Shown here: one piece after another, positions 33,222 through 42,357 of the stretch | Layout of the letters: every line of letters begins with the position of its first letter | Position numbering within the stretch: position 1 is the stretch's first letter | Source: Rhizobium rosettiformans W3 | GTDB lineage: Bacteria > Pseudomonadota > Alphaproteobacteria > Rhizobiales > Rhizobiaceae | NCBI RefSeq assembly: GCF_004912135.1 | Contig: NZ_STGU01000011.1 | Location: forward strand, 1 to 64,000 | Reading direction: 5' to 3' | Length of the DNA: 64,000 bases | The notes under the pieces: generated by a model | Seen by the model: only the letters and a program-made list of their open reading frames with translations | Database searches by the model: none | Told to the model about the DNA's origin: nothing | Position numbers and translations under genes: made by a program

Positions 33222-33331
33222 CGTGCTCGCCCTGCCGCCATTCAAGCCTTCACAATCTGATTCAACGCCTTGCGAGATTGAATCCGGAAATCCCGGCAAG
33301 CCATTGAGCGCGAATCCATTTCGCTCAATGC

Positions 33332-34498
33332 CTAATCACTCTTCGGGAGCCATTTTGCCAGGCGGTCGGTCGCCTCGACCATCTCCGTCATCGTACCCGC
33401 GTAGGACAGGCGGAGTGCCAGGTGACCGTCGACCGGGTCGAAGTCGCGGCCCGGCGTGACGGCGACATCGGTCTCCGCGAGGATCCTTCTTGCGAAGGCC
33501 ATGCTGTCATTGGTGAAGCCTTTCGCATCGACATAGGCGTAGAAGGCGCCGTCCATCGGCGAGAGCAGCGGCAGGCCGAGCTCCGGCAGACGCGTCATCA
33601 GGAAATCGCGGTTTGCTTGGCAGGCGGCCTTGTATTGCTCCAGCTCGTCGGTCGCGCTCAAGGCGGCGAGCGCTGCGATCTGCGAGAGCTCGGGTGCGGA
33701 GATGTAGAGGCTCTGGGCGACGCATTCGACCGGGCGGACCAGTTCTTCCGGCAGCACCATCCAGCCGATGCGCCAGCCGGTCATGCAATAGTATTTGGAA
33801 AAGGAATTGATGATGACGGCGTCATCGCCGATTTCGAGCGCGGTCGCCTCTTCTGCGCCATAGGTCAGGCCGTGATAGATCTCGTCGGAGATCAGGGTGA
33901 TCCCCTGCCCCTGACAATAGTCGTAGACGGCTTTCAGCTGGGCCTTGGCCGTGACCGTGCCGGTCGGATTGGCGGGGCTCGCCAGCAGGACGCCATTGAG
34001 GCGCACACCAGCTTCGGCCTGGGCTCGCTCCAGGCTCTCCGGGGTGAGCGTAAAGCCGGTTTCCGGGCCGACGGCGACCTCGATGACCTTCAGACCGAGC
34101 GCTGCGAGAATGCTGCGATAGGCGGGATAGCCGGGGCGCGCGATCGCGACGGCATCGCCGACGTCAAAGAGCGAGAGGAAGGCGAGATTGAAGCCGGCAG
34201 ACGAGCCGGTGGTGACGACGATGCGCTTCCAGTCGACCAAGACACCATGCCGGCGTCGATACTCCTCGGCGAGACCCTGGCGGAGCGCGGTCATGCCCAG
34301 CGCGTCGGTATAGCCGATGCGACCACCTTCAAGCGCCTTTCGGGCGGCCTCGAGCGCTGCCTGCGGTGCCGGATGGCCGGGCTGGCCCACTGCCATGGAG
34401 ATGACGGGCCGCCCGTCCTGCCGCCTGCGGGTAGCCTCTGCCAGAATATCCATGGCGTGGAAGGGTTCGACGGCACTGCGCTTGGAAATGGAAATCAA
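33332..34498 (-). CDS. PLP-dependent class I/II aminotransferase
   Basis: 388 aa, fold-type I. Asn in SPANPTGTV, Asp/Tyr in SDEIYHGLTYG, the PLP Lys in NSFSKYYCMTGWRIGW, and the substrate-binding Arg in LRLSYA are all present. It transfers amino groups between an amino acid and a 2-oxo acid; the specific substrate is not predictable. Soluble. It stands alone, with dsbA divergent upstream. Confidence 0.88.
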   Translation of the reverse strand: MISISKRSAVEPFHAMDILAEATRRRQDGRPVISMAVGQPGHPAPQAALEAARKALEGGRIGYTDALGMTALRQGLAEEYRRRHGVLVDWKRIVVTTGSSAGFNLAFLSLFDVGDAVAIARPGYPAYRSILAALGLKVIEVAVGPETGFTLTPESLERAQAEAGVRLNGVLLASPANPTGTVTAKAQLKAVYDYCQGQGITLISDEIYHGLTYGAEEATALEIGDDAVIINSFSKYYCMTGWRIGWMVLPEELVRPVECVAQSLYISAPELSQIAALAALSATDELEQYKAACQANRDFLMTRLPELGLPLLSPMDGAFYAYVDAKGFTNDSMAFARRILAETDVAVTPGRDFDPVDGHLALRLSYAGTMTEMVEATDRLAKWLPKSD

Positions 34499-34688
34499 CG
34501 GATGGCTCCTCGGTCAGATGCCCGACATTTGCCGCAAAGCGCGTGGCATCACAATGGAGAGGCTGGACAAGGCAGTGCAAAAAAGCCATTCCGCTTGAAA
34601 CAATCAGCCTTTAGGCTCGGTCGATGTCGGCGTGCAACCAACACGGCGCGGTACGACTGGACAGCAGACGGCAAGGACGAGGAACGAC

Positions 34689-35450
34689 ATGGCCCTGAAT
34701 TTCAAGATGATCGCGAGCGCGGGTGTTGCGCTGCTTCCCGCCCTGATGCCGCTGCCGGCTGGCGCCCTCGACGAGGCGCAGAAAAAGGAATTCGGCGAAT
34801 TCATCCGCGAATATCTGATCGAGAATCCGGAAGTGATGCTCGAAGTGCAGGACGCGCTGCAGAAGAAGCAGGACGAGATCCGCTCGCAGCGTTCGGCGGA
34901 AGCGCTCTCGACCAACAAGGATGCGATCTTCAACTCGGCCTATGACCTTGCCATCGGCAATCCTGAGGGTGACGTTACCGTGGTCGAATTCTTCGATTAC
35001 AATTGCGGCTATTGCCGCCGCGCCCATGCCGACATGGAAGCCGTGCTCGAAGAAGACAAGAATGTCCGCTATGTGCTGAAGGAATTCCCGATCCTCGGCC
35101 CCGACAGCGAGGCGGCGCACAAGGTGTCGGATGCCGTGCGCAAGCTTGCGCCCGAACAGTATGGCGCCTTCTTCCGCGCTATGATGACCCAGGATGGCCG
35201 CGCCTCGGAAGAGAGCGCGATTGCGATTGCCGGCGAGCTCGGCATCAAGGAAGAGGCAATCCGCGCCAAGATGGAAGAAAGCCCCAACACCAATCAGGTG
35301 CAGGAAGCTTATCAGCTGGCGACCAGCCTGGGGATCACCGGCACGCCGTCCTATGTCATCGGAGACGAGACTGTTCCGGGCGCCGTTGGCAAGGAAGCAC
35401 TCGTTGCCAAGCTCGGCAATGTGCGCGCCTGCGGCAAGGCCACCTGCTGA
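34689..35450 (+). CDS. DsbA-family thiol-disulfide oxidoreductase
   Basis: 253 aa, periplasmic. Signal peptide ~1-26 (MALNFKMIASAGVALLPALM). A helical N-terminal region precedes the thioredoxin fold, with the active site CGYC at 106-109 (FFDYNCGYCR) and cis-Pro in TGTPSYVIG. This long-N-terminus class includes Com1/ScsC-like proteins. The ATG at 34689 follows AGGACGAGG. The C-terminal extra cysteines (RACGKATC) are unusual. Confidence 0.9.
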   Translation: MALNFKMIASAGVALLPALMPLPAGALDEAQKKEFGEFIREYLIENPEVMLEVQDALQKKQDEIRSQRSAEALSTNKDAIFNSAYDLAIGNPEGDVTVVEFFDYNCGYCRRAHADMEAVLEEDKNVRYVLKEFPILGPDSEAAHKVSDAVRKLAPEQYGAFFRAMMTQDGRASEESAIAIAGELGIKEEAIRAKMEESPNTNQVQEAYQLATSLGITGTPSYVIGDETVPGAVGKEALVAKLGNVRACGKATC

Positions 35451-35591
35451 GACAGGGCCCCTCCTCCCGCCACTGTCGATCTTAACCCTTTCCCGGATTT
35501 CCGGGGACGGCGGGGCGTGATCACGGCAAAGGGCTTTCCCTACAGGGGCTCTCGGTCTATAGGAGGCGGTTGAAAGTCGACGGAAGCGTAG

Positions 35592-36032
35592 ATGAGCAAA
35601 ACCATTTTCGTGCTGAACGGCCCCAATCTCAACATGCTGGGAAAGCGGGAGCCCGGGATCTATGGCGGCAAGACGCTCGCCGACATCGAGGCGGACTGCA
35701 AGGCCGCCGGTGCCGAGCTCGGCCTGACCATCGACTTCCGCCAGTCCAATTACGAGGGCGATCTCGTGAGCTGGCTGCATGAGGCTGCCGACAAGGCCGT
35801 GGGCGTGGCGATCAATGCCGGCGCCTATACCCATACATCGGTGGCGCTTCATGATGCGATCCGGGCGATCTCTCCGATCCCGGTGATCGAGGTGCATATT
35901 TCCAACGTGCATGCGCGCGAGGAATTCCGCCACAAATCGATGATAGCGCCCGCGTGCAAGGGCGTGATCTGCGGCTTCGGACCTCATAGCTACATCCTGG
36001 CGCTCCAGGCGCTGAAAACCATCACGCAATAA
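35592..36032 (+). CDS. aroQ: 3-dehydroquinate dehydratase, type II
   Basis: 146 aa, dodecameric class. Forms 3-dehydroshikimate in the shikimate pathway. LNGPNLNMLGKREPGIYG carries the catalytic Tyr; HISNVHAREEFRHKS carries the catalytic His and flap Arg. Length is normal. It precedes accB by 22 bases, and the cluster aroQ-accB-accC-aat is on one strand. Confidence 0.96.
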   Translation: MSKTIFVLNGPNLNMLGKREPGIYGGKTLADIEADCKAAGAELGLTIDFRQSNYEGDLVSWLHEAADKAVGVAINAGAYTHTSVALHDAIRAISPIPVIEVHISNVHAREEFRHKSMIAPACKGVICGFGPHSYILALQALKTITQ

Positions 36033-36054
36033 CAAGAATACAGGACATCCACCC

Positions 36055-36531
36055 ATGGCTGACAAGAAATCGGGCATCGATCAGGCGCTGATCCGCGATC
36101 TCGCAAACATCCTCAACGACACGGATCTCACCGAGATCGAAATGGAGCAGGACGACCTGCGCATCCGCGTCTCGCGCAACGGCACCCCGGTGGCCATGCA
36201 GATGCCGGCCTATAACTATCAGGCGCCTGCCGCTCCGGCTCCGGCGGCTACCCCTGCTGCAGCTGCCGCACCCGCAGCCCCTGCCGGCCGTGACCTCTCC
36301 AAGGCCGTGACCGCGCCGATGGTCGGCACCGTCTATCTCGCGCCGGCCCCGGGCGCACGCCCCTTCATCGAGGTCGGCTCGACCGTCAAGGAAGGCCAGA
36401 CGCTGCTCATCATCGAAGCCATGAAGACCATGAACCAGATCCCCTCGCCCAAGTCCGGCAAGGTCGTCGAGATCATCATCGACGATGCAAGCCCGGTCGA
36501 ATACGGCGAGCCTCTGGTCATCATCGAGTAA
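36055..36531 (+). CDS. accB: biotin carboxyl carrier protein of acetyl-CoA carboxylase
   Basis: 158 aa. The C-terminal biotinyl domain carries the biotin Lys in [12 protein letters not shown] (the usual EAMKMMN reads EAMKTMN, as in many alphaproteobacteria). A Pro/Ala-rich swinging linker (~55-80) joins it to a helical N-terminal part. Transfers CO2 between AccC and AccAD for malonyl-CoA synthesis. It overlaps no gene and is followed by accC at a five-base gap. Confidence 0.96.
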   Translation: MADKKSGIDQALIRDLANILNDTDLTEIEMEQDDLRIRVSRNGTPVAMQMPAYNYQAPAAPAPAATPAAAAAPAAPAGRDLSKAVTAPMVGTVYLAPAPGARPFIEVGSTVKEGQTLLIIEAMKTMNQIPSPKSGKVVEIIIDDASPVEYGEPLVIIE

Positions 36532-36535
36532 GCCG

Positions 36536-37888
36536 ATGAGCGGTATCTCGAAGATCCTCATCGCCAACCGAGGCGAAATCGCGCTGCGCGTGCTGCGCGC
36601 CTGCAAGGAACTCGGCATCCAGACGGTGGCGGTTCACTCCACCGCCGACGCCGACGCCATGCATGTGCGCCTGGCCGACGAAAGCGTGTGCATCGGCCCG
36701 CCGCCGTCGCGTGACAGCTATCTCAACATCCACCAGATCGTCGCGGCCTGCGAGATCACCGGTGCGGATGCCGTGCATCCGGGCTACGGCTTCCTGTCTG
36801 AGAACGCCAAGTTCGCCGATATCCTCGACGCGCATGGCATCACCTTCATCGGACCGACGGCCGAACATATCCGCCTGATGGGCGACAAGATCACGGCGAA
36901 GAAGACCGCGGTCGAACTCGGCATCCCCGTCGTTCCGGGTTCGGATGGCGAAGTGAAGCCGGAAAACGCGATGGAAATCGCCCGGCAGATCGGCTTCCCG
37001 GTTCTGATCAAGGCGACCGCCGGTGGCGGTGGCCGCGGCATGAAGGTCGCCAAAACCGAAGCCGAGCTCGAAGAGGCCGTGTCGACCGCCCGTTCCGAAG
37101 CGCTTGCCGCCTTCGGCAACGACGCCGTCTACATGGAAAAATATCTCGGCAAGCCGCGCCATATCGAGGTGCAGGTTGTCGGTGACGGTGCGGGCAACGC
37201 CATCCATCTCGGTGAACGCGACTGCTCGCTGCAGCGCCGCCACCAGAAGGTCTGGGAGGAGGCCAACTCCCCTGCTCTCAATGTCGAGCAGCGCATGAAG
37301 ATCGGCCAGATCTGCGCCGACGCCATGAAGAAGATGAAGTACCGGGGCGCCGGCACGATCGAATTCCTCTACGAAAACGGCGAGTTCTATTTCATCGAAA
37401 TGAACACCCGCCTGCAGGTGGAGCATCCGATCACCGAAGCCATCACCGGCATCGACCTCGTGCATGAGCAGATCCGCGTCGCGTCTGGCGCCGGCCTCTC
37501 GGTCACCCAGGACGAGATCGTCTTCTCCGGTCACGCCATCGAATGCCGCATCAATGCCGAGGATCCGCGCACCTTCGTGCCCTCGCCCGGCACGATCACG
37601 CATTTCCATGCACCAGGCGGTCTTGGCGTTCGCGTCGATTCCGGCGCCTATGCCGGCTACAAGATCCCGCCTTACTATGACAGCCTGATCGGCAAGCTGA
37701 TCGTGCATGGACGCACCCGCGTCGAATGCATGATGCGTCTGCGCCGCGTGCTGGACGAATTTGTCGTCGACGGCATCAAGACGACGCTGCCGCTGTTCCA
37801 GGATCTCGTGGCCAATCAGGACATCGCCAACGGCGACTACGACATCCACTGGCTGGAAAAATACCTGGCCGAAACCTCGGCCAAGTAA
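36536..37888 (+). CDS. accC: biotin carboxylase subunit of acetyl-CoA carboxylase
   Basis: 450 aa, ATP-grasp fold. [20 protein letters not shown] is the N-terminal Rossmann motif; [12 protein letters not shown] the ATP loop; [14 protein letters not shown] the metal site. Carboxylates the biotin on AccB. The ATG at 36536 gives the standard length; earlier in-frame residues run into accB. Highly typical. Confidence 0.97.
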   Translation: MSGISKILIANRGEIALRVLRACKELGIQTVAVHSTADADAMHVRLADESVCIGPPPSRDSYLNIHQIVAACEITGADAVHPGYGFLSENAKFADILDAHGITFIGPTAEHIRLMGDKITAKKTAVELGIPVVPGSDGEVKPENAMEIARQIGFPVLIKATAGGGGRGMKVAKTEAELEEAVSTARSEALAAFGNDAVYMEKYLGKPRHIEVQVVGDGAGNAIHLGERDCSLQRRHQKVWEEANSPALNVEQRMKIGQICADAMKKMKYRGAGTIEFLYENGEFYFIEMNTRLQVEHPITEAITGIDLVHEQIRVASGAGLSVTQDEIVFSGHAIECRINAEDPRTFVPSPGTITHFHAPGGLGVRVDSGAYAGYKIPPYYDSLIGKLIVHGRTRVECMMRLRRVLDEFVVDGIKTTLPLFQDLVANQDIANGDYDIHWLEKYLAETSAK

Positions 37889-37893
37889 CGACC

Positions 37894-38508
37894 ATGGCTG
37901 GGCGACGCAGCAGGGACCGAAGCATTACGCCGGAACTCCTGCTGCGCGCCTATTCCATCGGGATGTTCCCGATGTCGGAATCGGCCGACGACCCCGAACT
38001 CTTCTGGGTCGAACCCGATATTCGCGGGATCATCCCACTCGACGGTTTCCACGTCTCGAAAAGCCTGCAAAAGGCGATCCGCAAAGCCCCCTTCGACATC
38101 CGCTTCGACACCGCCTTCGACCAGGTGGTGGAAAAATGCGCAGAAGCGGCCGAAGACCGGCCAAGCACCTGGATCAACCAGCAGATCAAGGACCTCTATG
38201 GTGCCCTGCACCGCCTCGGCCATGCCCATAGCGTCGAAGCCTGGGAAGGCGACGAACTGGTCGGCGGCCTCTACGGCGTCACCCTCGGCTCCGCCTATTT
38301 CGGCGAGAGCATGTTTTCAAGGCGCACCAACGCGTCGAAGATCTGTCTCGTCTATCTGGTGGAGCGGCTGCGGGAGCGGGGGTTCACGCTCTTGGACACA
38401 CAGTTTACCACCGACCATCTCGTGACGTTTGGGGCGATTGATATTCCGAAAGCGGAGTATGGAGTGTTGCTGGATCGGGCGATGGAGAGTGAGACGCTGA
38501 GGTTTTGA
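37894..38508 (+). CDS. aat: leucyl/phenylalanyl-tRNA-protein transferase
   Basis: 204 aa. Adds Leu or Phe to N-terminal Lys/Arg of proteins for the N-end rule/Clp pathway. [14 protein letters not shown] and [14 protein letters not shown] are the N-terminal signatures; [10 protein letters not shown] and [12 protein letters not shown] the core. The ATG at 37894 is five bases after the accC stop. A complete typical protein. Confidence 0.95.
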   Translation: MAGRRSRDRSITPELLLRAYSIGMFPMSESADDPELFWVEPDIRGIIPLDGFHVSKSLQKAIRKAPFDIRFDTAFDQVVEKCAEAAEDRPSTWINQQIKDLYGALHRLGHAHSVEAWEGDELVGGLYGVTLGSAYFGESMFSRRTNASKICLVYLVERLRERGFTLLDTQFTTDHLVTFGAIDIPKAEYGVLLDRAMESETLRF

Positions 38509-38560
38509 GGGGTGGTGGGTTAGCAAAGGAGCACACCCATCTCGCGAACCAGACCTGGAA

Positions 38561-38589
38561 TTGCAAACTATCGCTCCACGTACTATAAT
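38561..38589 (+). promoter_or_regulatory. consensus sigma-70 promoter of the toxin-antitoxin pair
   Basis: TTGCAA (38561-38566), 17-base spacer, TATAAT (38584-38589). The -10 box is a perfect consensus match, which is unusual in this GC-rich genome. The transcript would start about 15 bases before the toxin ATG. Confidence 0.75.
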
Positions 38590-38610
38590 TCATTGGATCA
38601 GGATACCTGC

Positions 38611-38979
38611 ATGCGGATCCTTATGACGAAATGGATGGTGCGATACGCCCGCAAGCAGCGGATTGCGGATTCCAGTCTGCGTGAAGCGATCGTGCGCGCC
38701 GAGTGCGGCTTGGTGGATGCCGACCTCGGAGGCGGTCTTATCAAGCAGCGTGTGGCACGCAGCGGTCAGGGACGATCTGGCGGCTATCGCATGATAGTGG
38801 CCTACCGGGAAGGCAATCGGGCAGTGTTTCTCTACAGTTTCGCCAAAAGTGAGCAAGAGAATATCGAGCCGGACGAGTTGCTGACCCTGCGGGAAATCGG
38901 GGCTGCATGGCTTGCGGCGGATGATGCGATGTTGGCGAAGGCGCTGCGTGATGGAACTGTTCAGGAGGTCGGTGAATGA
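38611..38979 (+). CDS. type II toxin, RelE/HigB-like mRNA interferase
   Basis: 122 aa. Recognised by the pattern MRIL.TKW..RYARK, GLVDADLGGGLIKQRVAR, GRSGGYRMIVAYR and FAKSEQENI, as in host-inhibiting RelE-type toxins that cut mRNA on the ribosome. The ATG at 38611 fits; an earlier ATG at 38593 is less likely. The toxin precedes its antitoxin (HigBA order) and overlaps it by four bases. Confidence 0.88.
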   Translation: MRILMTKWMVRYARKQRIADSSLREAIVRAECGLVDADLGGGLIKQRVARSGQGRSGGYRMIVAYREGNRAVFLYSFAKSEQENIEPDELLTLREIGAAWLAADDAMLAKALRDGTVQEVGE

Positions 38980-39311
38980 CGGGACGTAAGCAGGTGAGCC
39001 GCCTAACCGAGGCTTTGCTCGAAACGGCCGCGGATATGAACAAGAGTGGGATTTTGAGTTCCGAAGCGCACGAGAAGATCACCATCCGGCACCTTGGCCG
39101 GGATCGTGAGCCATTGCATGAGGAGATTTCTCCGGAAGACATCCGCAAGCTCCGTGAAGAAGCCCATCTCAGCCAGGCGGTATTTGCGCGCTATCTCAAC
39201 CTCACTCCAGGCTATGTTTCCCAGCTTGAGCGTGGAGCAAAGCGCCCAACCGGCCCGGCCCTGGCGCTTCTGAACATCATTCGCCGCAAAGGGATCGAGG
39301 CGATTTCGTAG
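38976..39311 (+). CDS. HTH antitoxin, HigA-like
   Basis: 111 aa. A ~50-residue N-terminal toxin-binding part is followed by an XRE helix-turn-helix (DIRKLREEAHLSQAVFARYL, LTPGYVSQLERGAKRP). It neutralises the toxin and represses their promoter. The ATG overlaps the toxin stop (ATGA). Confidence 0.9.
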   Translation: MTGRKQVSRLTEALLETAADMNKSGILSSEAHEKITIRHLGRDREPLHEEISPEDIRKLREEAHLSQAVFARYLNLTPGYVSQLERGAKRPTGPALALLNIIRRKGIEAIS

Positions 39312-39511
39312 TCGCGTGCCAGCTCCACACGCAGCAACTCGTCGAGAACTTAGCTAAAAACTCGTATCCCCGTGCGCAGTAGATCACGACGTCGCTCTGA
39401 CGGTTAAAGTGCGCGGGGTGGACGCTTCGTCAGTTGCCGTTTCTCTTTTTTCCCCTTGAGCCGGACCCAGCGTCATAGCCTACAACCGTCTCATTCGATG
39501 ACGGAGACGAT

Positions 39512-40594
39512 ATGGCAGGCCAGTCAACAAAGGACACATGGCTGACGGCAGCGCAGTGTGCCAAGCGCGCCAGGCTGACCGTGCGGGCGCTCAGGATCTA
39601 CGAGGCGGCGGGCCTTCTTGCTCCGCGGCGGACAGAGAAGAACTGGCGGCTCTATGGGGCGCACGATCTGGCGCGGCTTACCGAAATCCTGACGCTGAAG
39701 CGGCTCGGTCTGACGCTCGAGCAGATCAGCCGGCTGCTGGCCGGGCAGGCAACGGATCTTGAGCGTGTCCTGTCCGTCCAGTCTAGCGCGCTTAGGGAGC
39801 AGATGGCGCGCGTTCGGCAGAGTCTCAGCCTCATCGATCACATGCAAACGAAGATCGCTATCGGGGAGATCCTCTCTACGGACGACCTGCTCGCACTCGC
39901 AAAGGATCAATCGATGACTGAAACAACCTCCGAAACCATCGCCTGGCGACGCTATGAACAGATGCGACCGCGCACGGAGCGGGCGATCGACGGCAGGCTC
40001 TATGCCGACTATGCGGGGCATTACCGGCTCGACACGGTTGTCTTCACAATTCGCCACGAGGATCACAGGCTCTTTGCCCGTGTCACCGGGCAGGTCGAAC
40101 TCGAACTCTTTGCCGAAGAGGTCGACCGGTTCTTCTACAAGGCGGTGCCGGCGCAGATCAGTTTTATCCGCAATGCAGCGGGTATGGTCACGGCCCTGAC
40201 GCTGCATCAGAACGGACATGAAGAGACCGCCGAGCGGATGGATATAGGCGCGGCCGCAACCTTGGAAGCGACACTAGCCGCGAGGATCAGGGAGAAGCGT
40301 CCCGTTGAGAACAGCCGGGTTCTTTTACAGGAGCTCGTGCACCAGCATCAGCAGGGGGAACCCGACTATGCCAAGATGACGCCACCGCTTGCCGCGATCG
40401 CGCGCGAACAGGCCGAGATCATCCAGGGCGAGTTACAGCGGCTTGGCGCGCTAAAGCATATGACGTTCAAGGGCGTGACGGATGATGGCTGGGACGTCTA
40501 CGACGTGGACTTCGAGAAAGGACGCCAGGAGTGGAGTTTTTCGCTGGCTGCAGACGGGAGATTTGATGGGATATTGTTCCGACGGACAGTGTAA
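39512..40594 (+). CDS. MerR-family regulator fused to a DUF3471-like domain
   Basis: 360 aa. Residues ~10-78 are a MerR winged HTH (RLTVRALRIYEAAGLLAPRR, then LYGAHDLARL). ~80-115 is the dimer helix. Residues ~163-240 (YAGHYRLDTVVFTIRHED, LHQNGHEETAERM) resemble DUF3471, a lipocalin-like sensor found with serine beta-lactamase-type proteins. Residues ~245-360 form a further unrecognised domain. Such a fusion would let a hydrophobic or peptidoglycan-type ligand control transcription. The ligand and target genes are unknown. Confidence 0.8.
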   Translation: MAGQSTKDTWLTAAQCAKRARLTVRALRIYEAAGLLAPRRTEKNWRLYGAHDLARLTEILTLKRLGLTLEQISRLLAGQATDLERVLSVQSSALREQMARVRQSLSLIDHMQTKIAIGEILSTDDLLALAKDQSMTETTSETIAWRRYEQMRPRTERAIDGRLYADYAGHYRLDTVVFTIRHEDHRLFARVTGQVELELFAEEVDRFFYKAVPAQISFIRNAAGMVTALTLHQNGHEETAERMDIGAAATLEATLAARIREKRPVENSRVLLQELVHQHQQGEPDYAKMTPPLAAIAREQAEIIQGELQRLGALKHMTFKGVTDDGWDVYDVDFEKGRQEWSFSLAADGRFDGILFRRTV

Positions 40595-40603
40595 GGTTCG
40601 TGT

Positions 40604-42091
40604 CTACCCGGCCCTCTTCCGCCGCCTCGGCCGCTTCAACCTCCCCCGAAACAGTCCCCTCTTCTCGATCGGCTCGAACACCGCATCCGAGCCTTCCGGG
40701 TCGAGGATCTCGTGATCGGCGAGCCAGCGGTCGAGATCGGTGATGTCAGGGGTCTCATAGGGCCTGAGCCTGGCCTTGCCCGTTTTTTCGCTTTCGCCCC
40801 GTAGGCGCTCGATGGCGGCAATCAGGGAGCCGGTCTGGCGCAGGGTCTCTTCGACGGTCTCAGGTGTCGTGCCCAGATGCTCGGCCAGGAGGTCGTTGCG
40901 GAGGCTTATGATCTTCTCCGCCCTCTGATCCGAGCCGCCCGCCTCGAGGGCCACGTCGCATTCCTGGTCGAAGCGCATGGAGCGGTTGTTGAAGTTGGAC
41001 GAGCCGATGCGGAGATAGCGATCGTCGACGATCATCAGCTTGGCGTGGACATAGATCCCCTGCCCGCCGGCGGTGACGGGGTGGTAGATCCGGAAGCGGC
41101 CAAACTCGTCATGCCGGCGCAGGGATTCGGCGAGCCGCGCGCGGGCGGTATCCATGGCAACCTGGCCCAGCCAGTTGTCGGAGATGACCGGATTGATCAG
41201 CACGAATTCCGGCCCGTCGGGTTCGGCAAGGCGTCTGGCGATCACCTGGGCCACCGCGCGGGAGGCGAAATACTGGCTTTCGGCATAGACCACGCGCTCG
41301 GCGGCATTGATCATGTCGATATAGAGGTGCTCGATCTCCGTGACCGCCTTTTCCTCCCGATAGGCCGGACTGGTGCGGGCAATTGCGAGATCCACGGCGC
41401 CGAACGAGACGTTTTCAGCCTTCTCCTTGGGCGGCGGCAGGGCTTCGACGGGCGCGACGTCGTGGCCGCCGGCGCGGGTCCAGCGGTGGCGGCAGAGTTC
41501 GCCGAGCGCGCGTGCCGCCGGCCCAGTGAAGCGGCTCGAGATATCGTGCCAGGGGCCATAGGGCTTGCCGTTGGGGCGGCGGCGCTGCGGGTTGTCGTCG
41601 AGATGCTCGCGCGTGTCCCAGCGGTCGAGCGTCACGTCGATGCCGCCGCAATAGGCGACGGTATCGTCAATGACGAGCATCTTCTGGTGATGCGAGCTGC
41701 CGAGCGGATGCTTGCCATCGAGATGGACGGAGATCTGCCGGTTCCACTTCCAGCGCAGGAGATATGGCAGGTTCGAGGGTCTTGCCCAGCTCGCAAGCGG
41801 TGCCGGGCTCCAGAGCAGGATCTTGATCTGAAGATCGGGATTGCAGCGCGCAAGCCACAGGAAAAATTCGCCGACCTTCCGCGGGGCGCCATCATCGACA
41901 TCGGGATTGCCGAGCGTGATGGAGGCATCGAAATCCCAGCCGACAAAGAAGATCACCCGCTTCGCCGCCATCATCGAGGCACGGATCGACGAGAAATAGT
42001 CATCGGCATCGATGAGGATAGAGAACTCGTCGGCTTTCTCGATCCGCCAGCAGTTCTCGGTGGGCGAGAAGATCGTGGAAGGCACCATCAT
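40604..42091 (-). CDS. phospholipase D-like protein, cardiolipin synthase type
   Basis: 495 aa. Two HKD motifs: H135-Q-K137 with D142 (SSHHQKMLVIDD), and H349-K351-D356 (VHAKLMIVDDRYL). GSSNFNNRS follows the second. No N-terminal membrane helix is seen, unlike the classical Cls, so it may be a soluble or peripheral phospholipase or phosphatidyltransferase. The first ATG at 42091 has GGAG nearby. It is divergent from the molybdoenzyme gene. Confidence 0.85.
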   Translation of the reverse strand: MMVPSTIFSPTENCWRIEKADEFSILIDADDYFSSIRASMMAAKRVIFFVGWDFDASITLGNPDVDDGAPRKVGEFFLWLARCNPDLQIKILLWSPAPLASWARPSNLPYLLRWKWNRQISVHLDGKHPLGSSHHQKMLVIDDTVAYCGGIDVTLDRWDTREHLDDNPQRRRPNGKPYGPWHDISSRFTGPAARALGELCRHRWTRAGGHDVAPVEALPPPKEKAENVSFGAVDLAIARTSPAYREEKAVTEIEHLYIDMINAAERVVYAESQYFASRAVAQVIARRLAEPDGPEFVLINPVISDNWLGQVAMDTARARLAESLRRHDEFGRFRIYHPVTAGGQGIYVHAKLMIVDDRYLRIGSSNFNNRSMRFDQECDVALEAGGSDQRAEKIISLRNDLLAEHLGTTPETVEETLRQTGSLIAAIERLRGESEKTGKARLRPYETPDITDLDRWLADHEILDPEGSDAVFEPIEKRGLFRGRLKRPRRRKRAG

Positions 42092-42357
42092 TTACTCCAG
42101 ACTCTCGGTCGCCATACTCGGCTATCGCAACGATGGCTTCAGGTCGAGTCTGCAGAATAGGGGCTCGCCCCCGGTCGACAATGGTCGAGGGCAATAAAAT
42201 GTGATTCCGCGTTGTCTTCGAACGGCGAGCGGAACTTTCCTGAACACGCCCCGGACGATCACCGGCTCGTGTAGGTTTTCGGACCTGATTTTAACGCAAC
42301 CAATCCCTCCCCCAGTCGTTCCTTTTTCCGGACCACCACATTCCAAGGGAGCGGACG
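42092..42357. other. divergent intergenic region
   Basis: It likely holds promoters for the phospholipase D-like gene and the FdhF/YdeP gene. No clear -35/-10 pair, RNA or gene was recognised. Confidence 0.4.
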
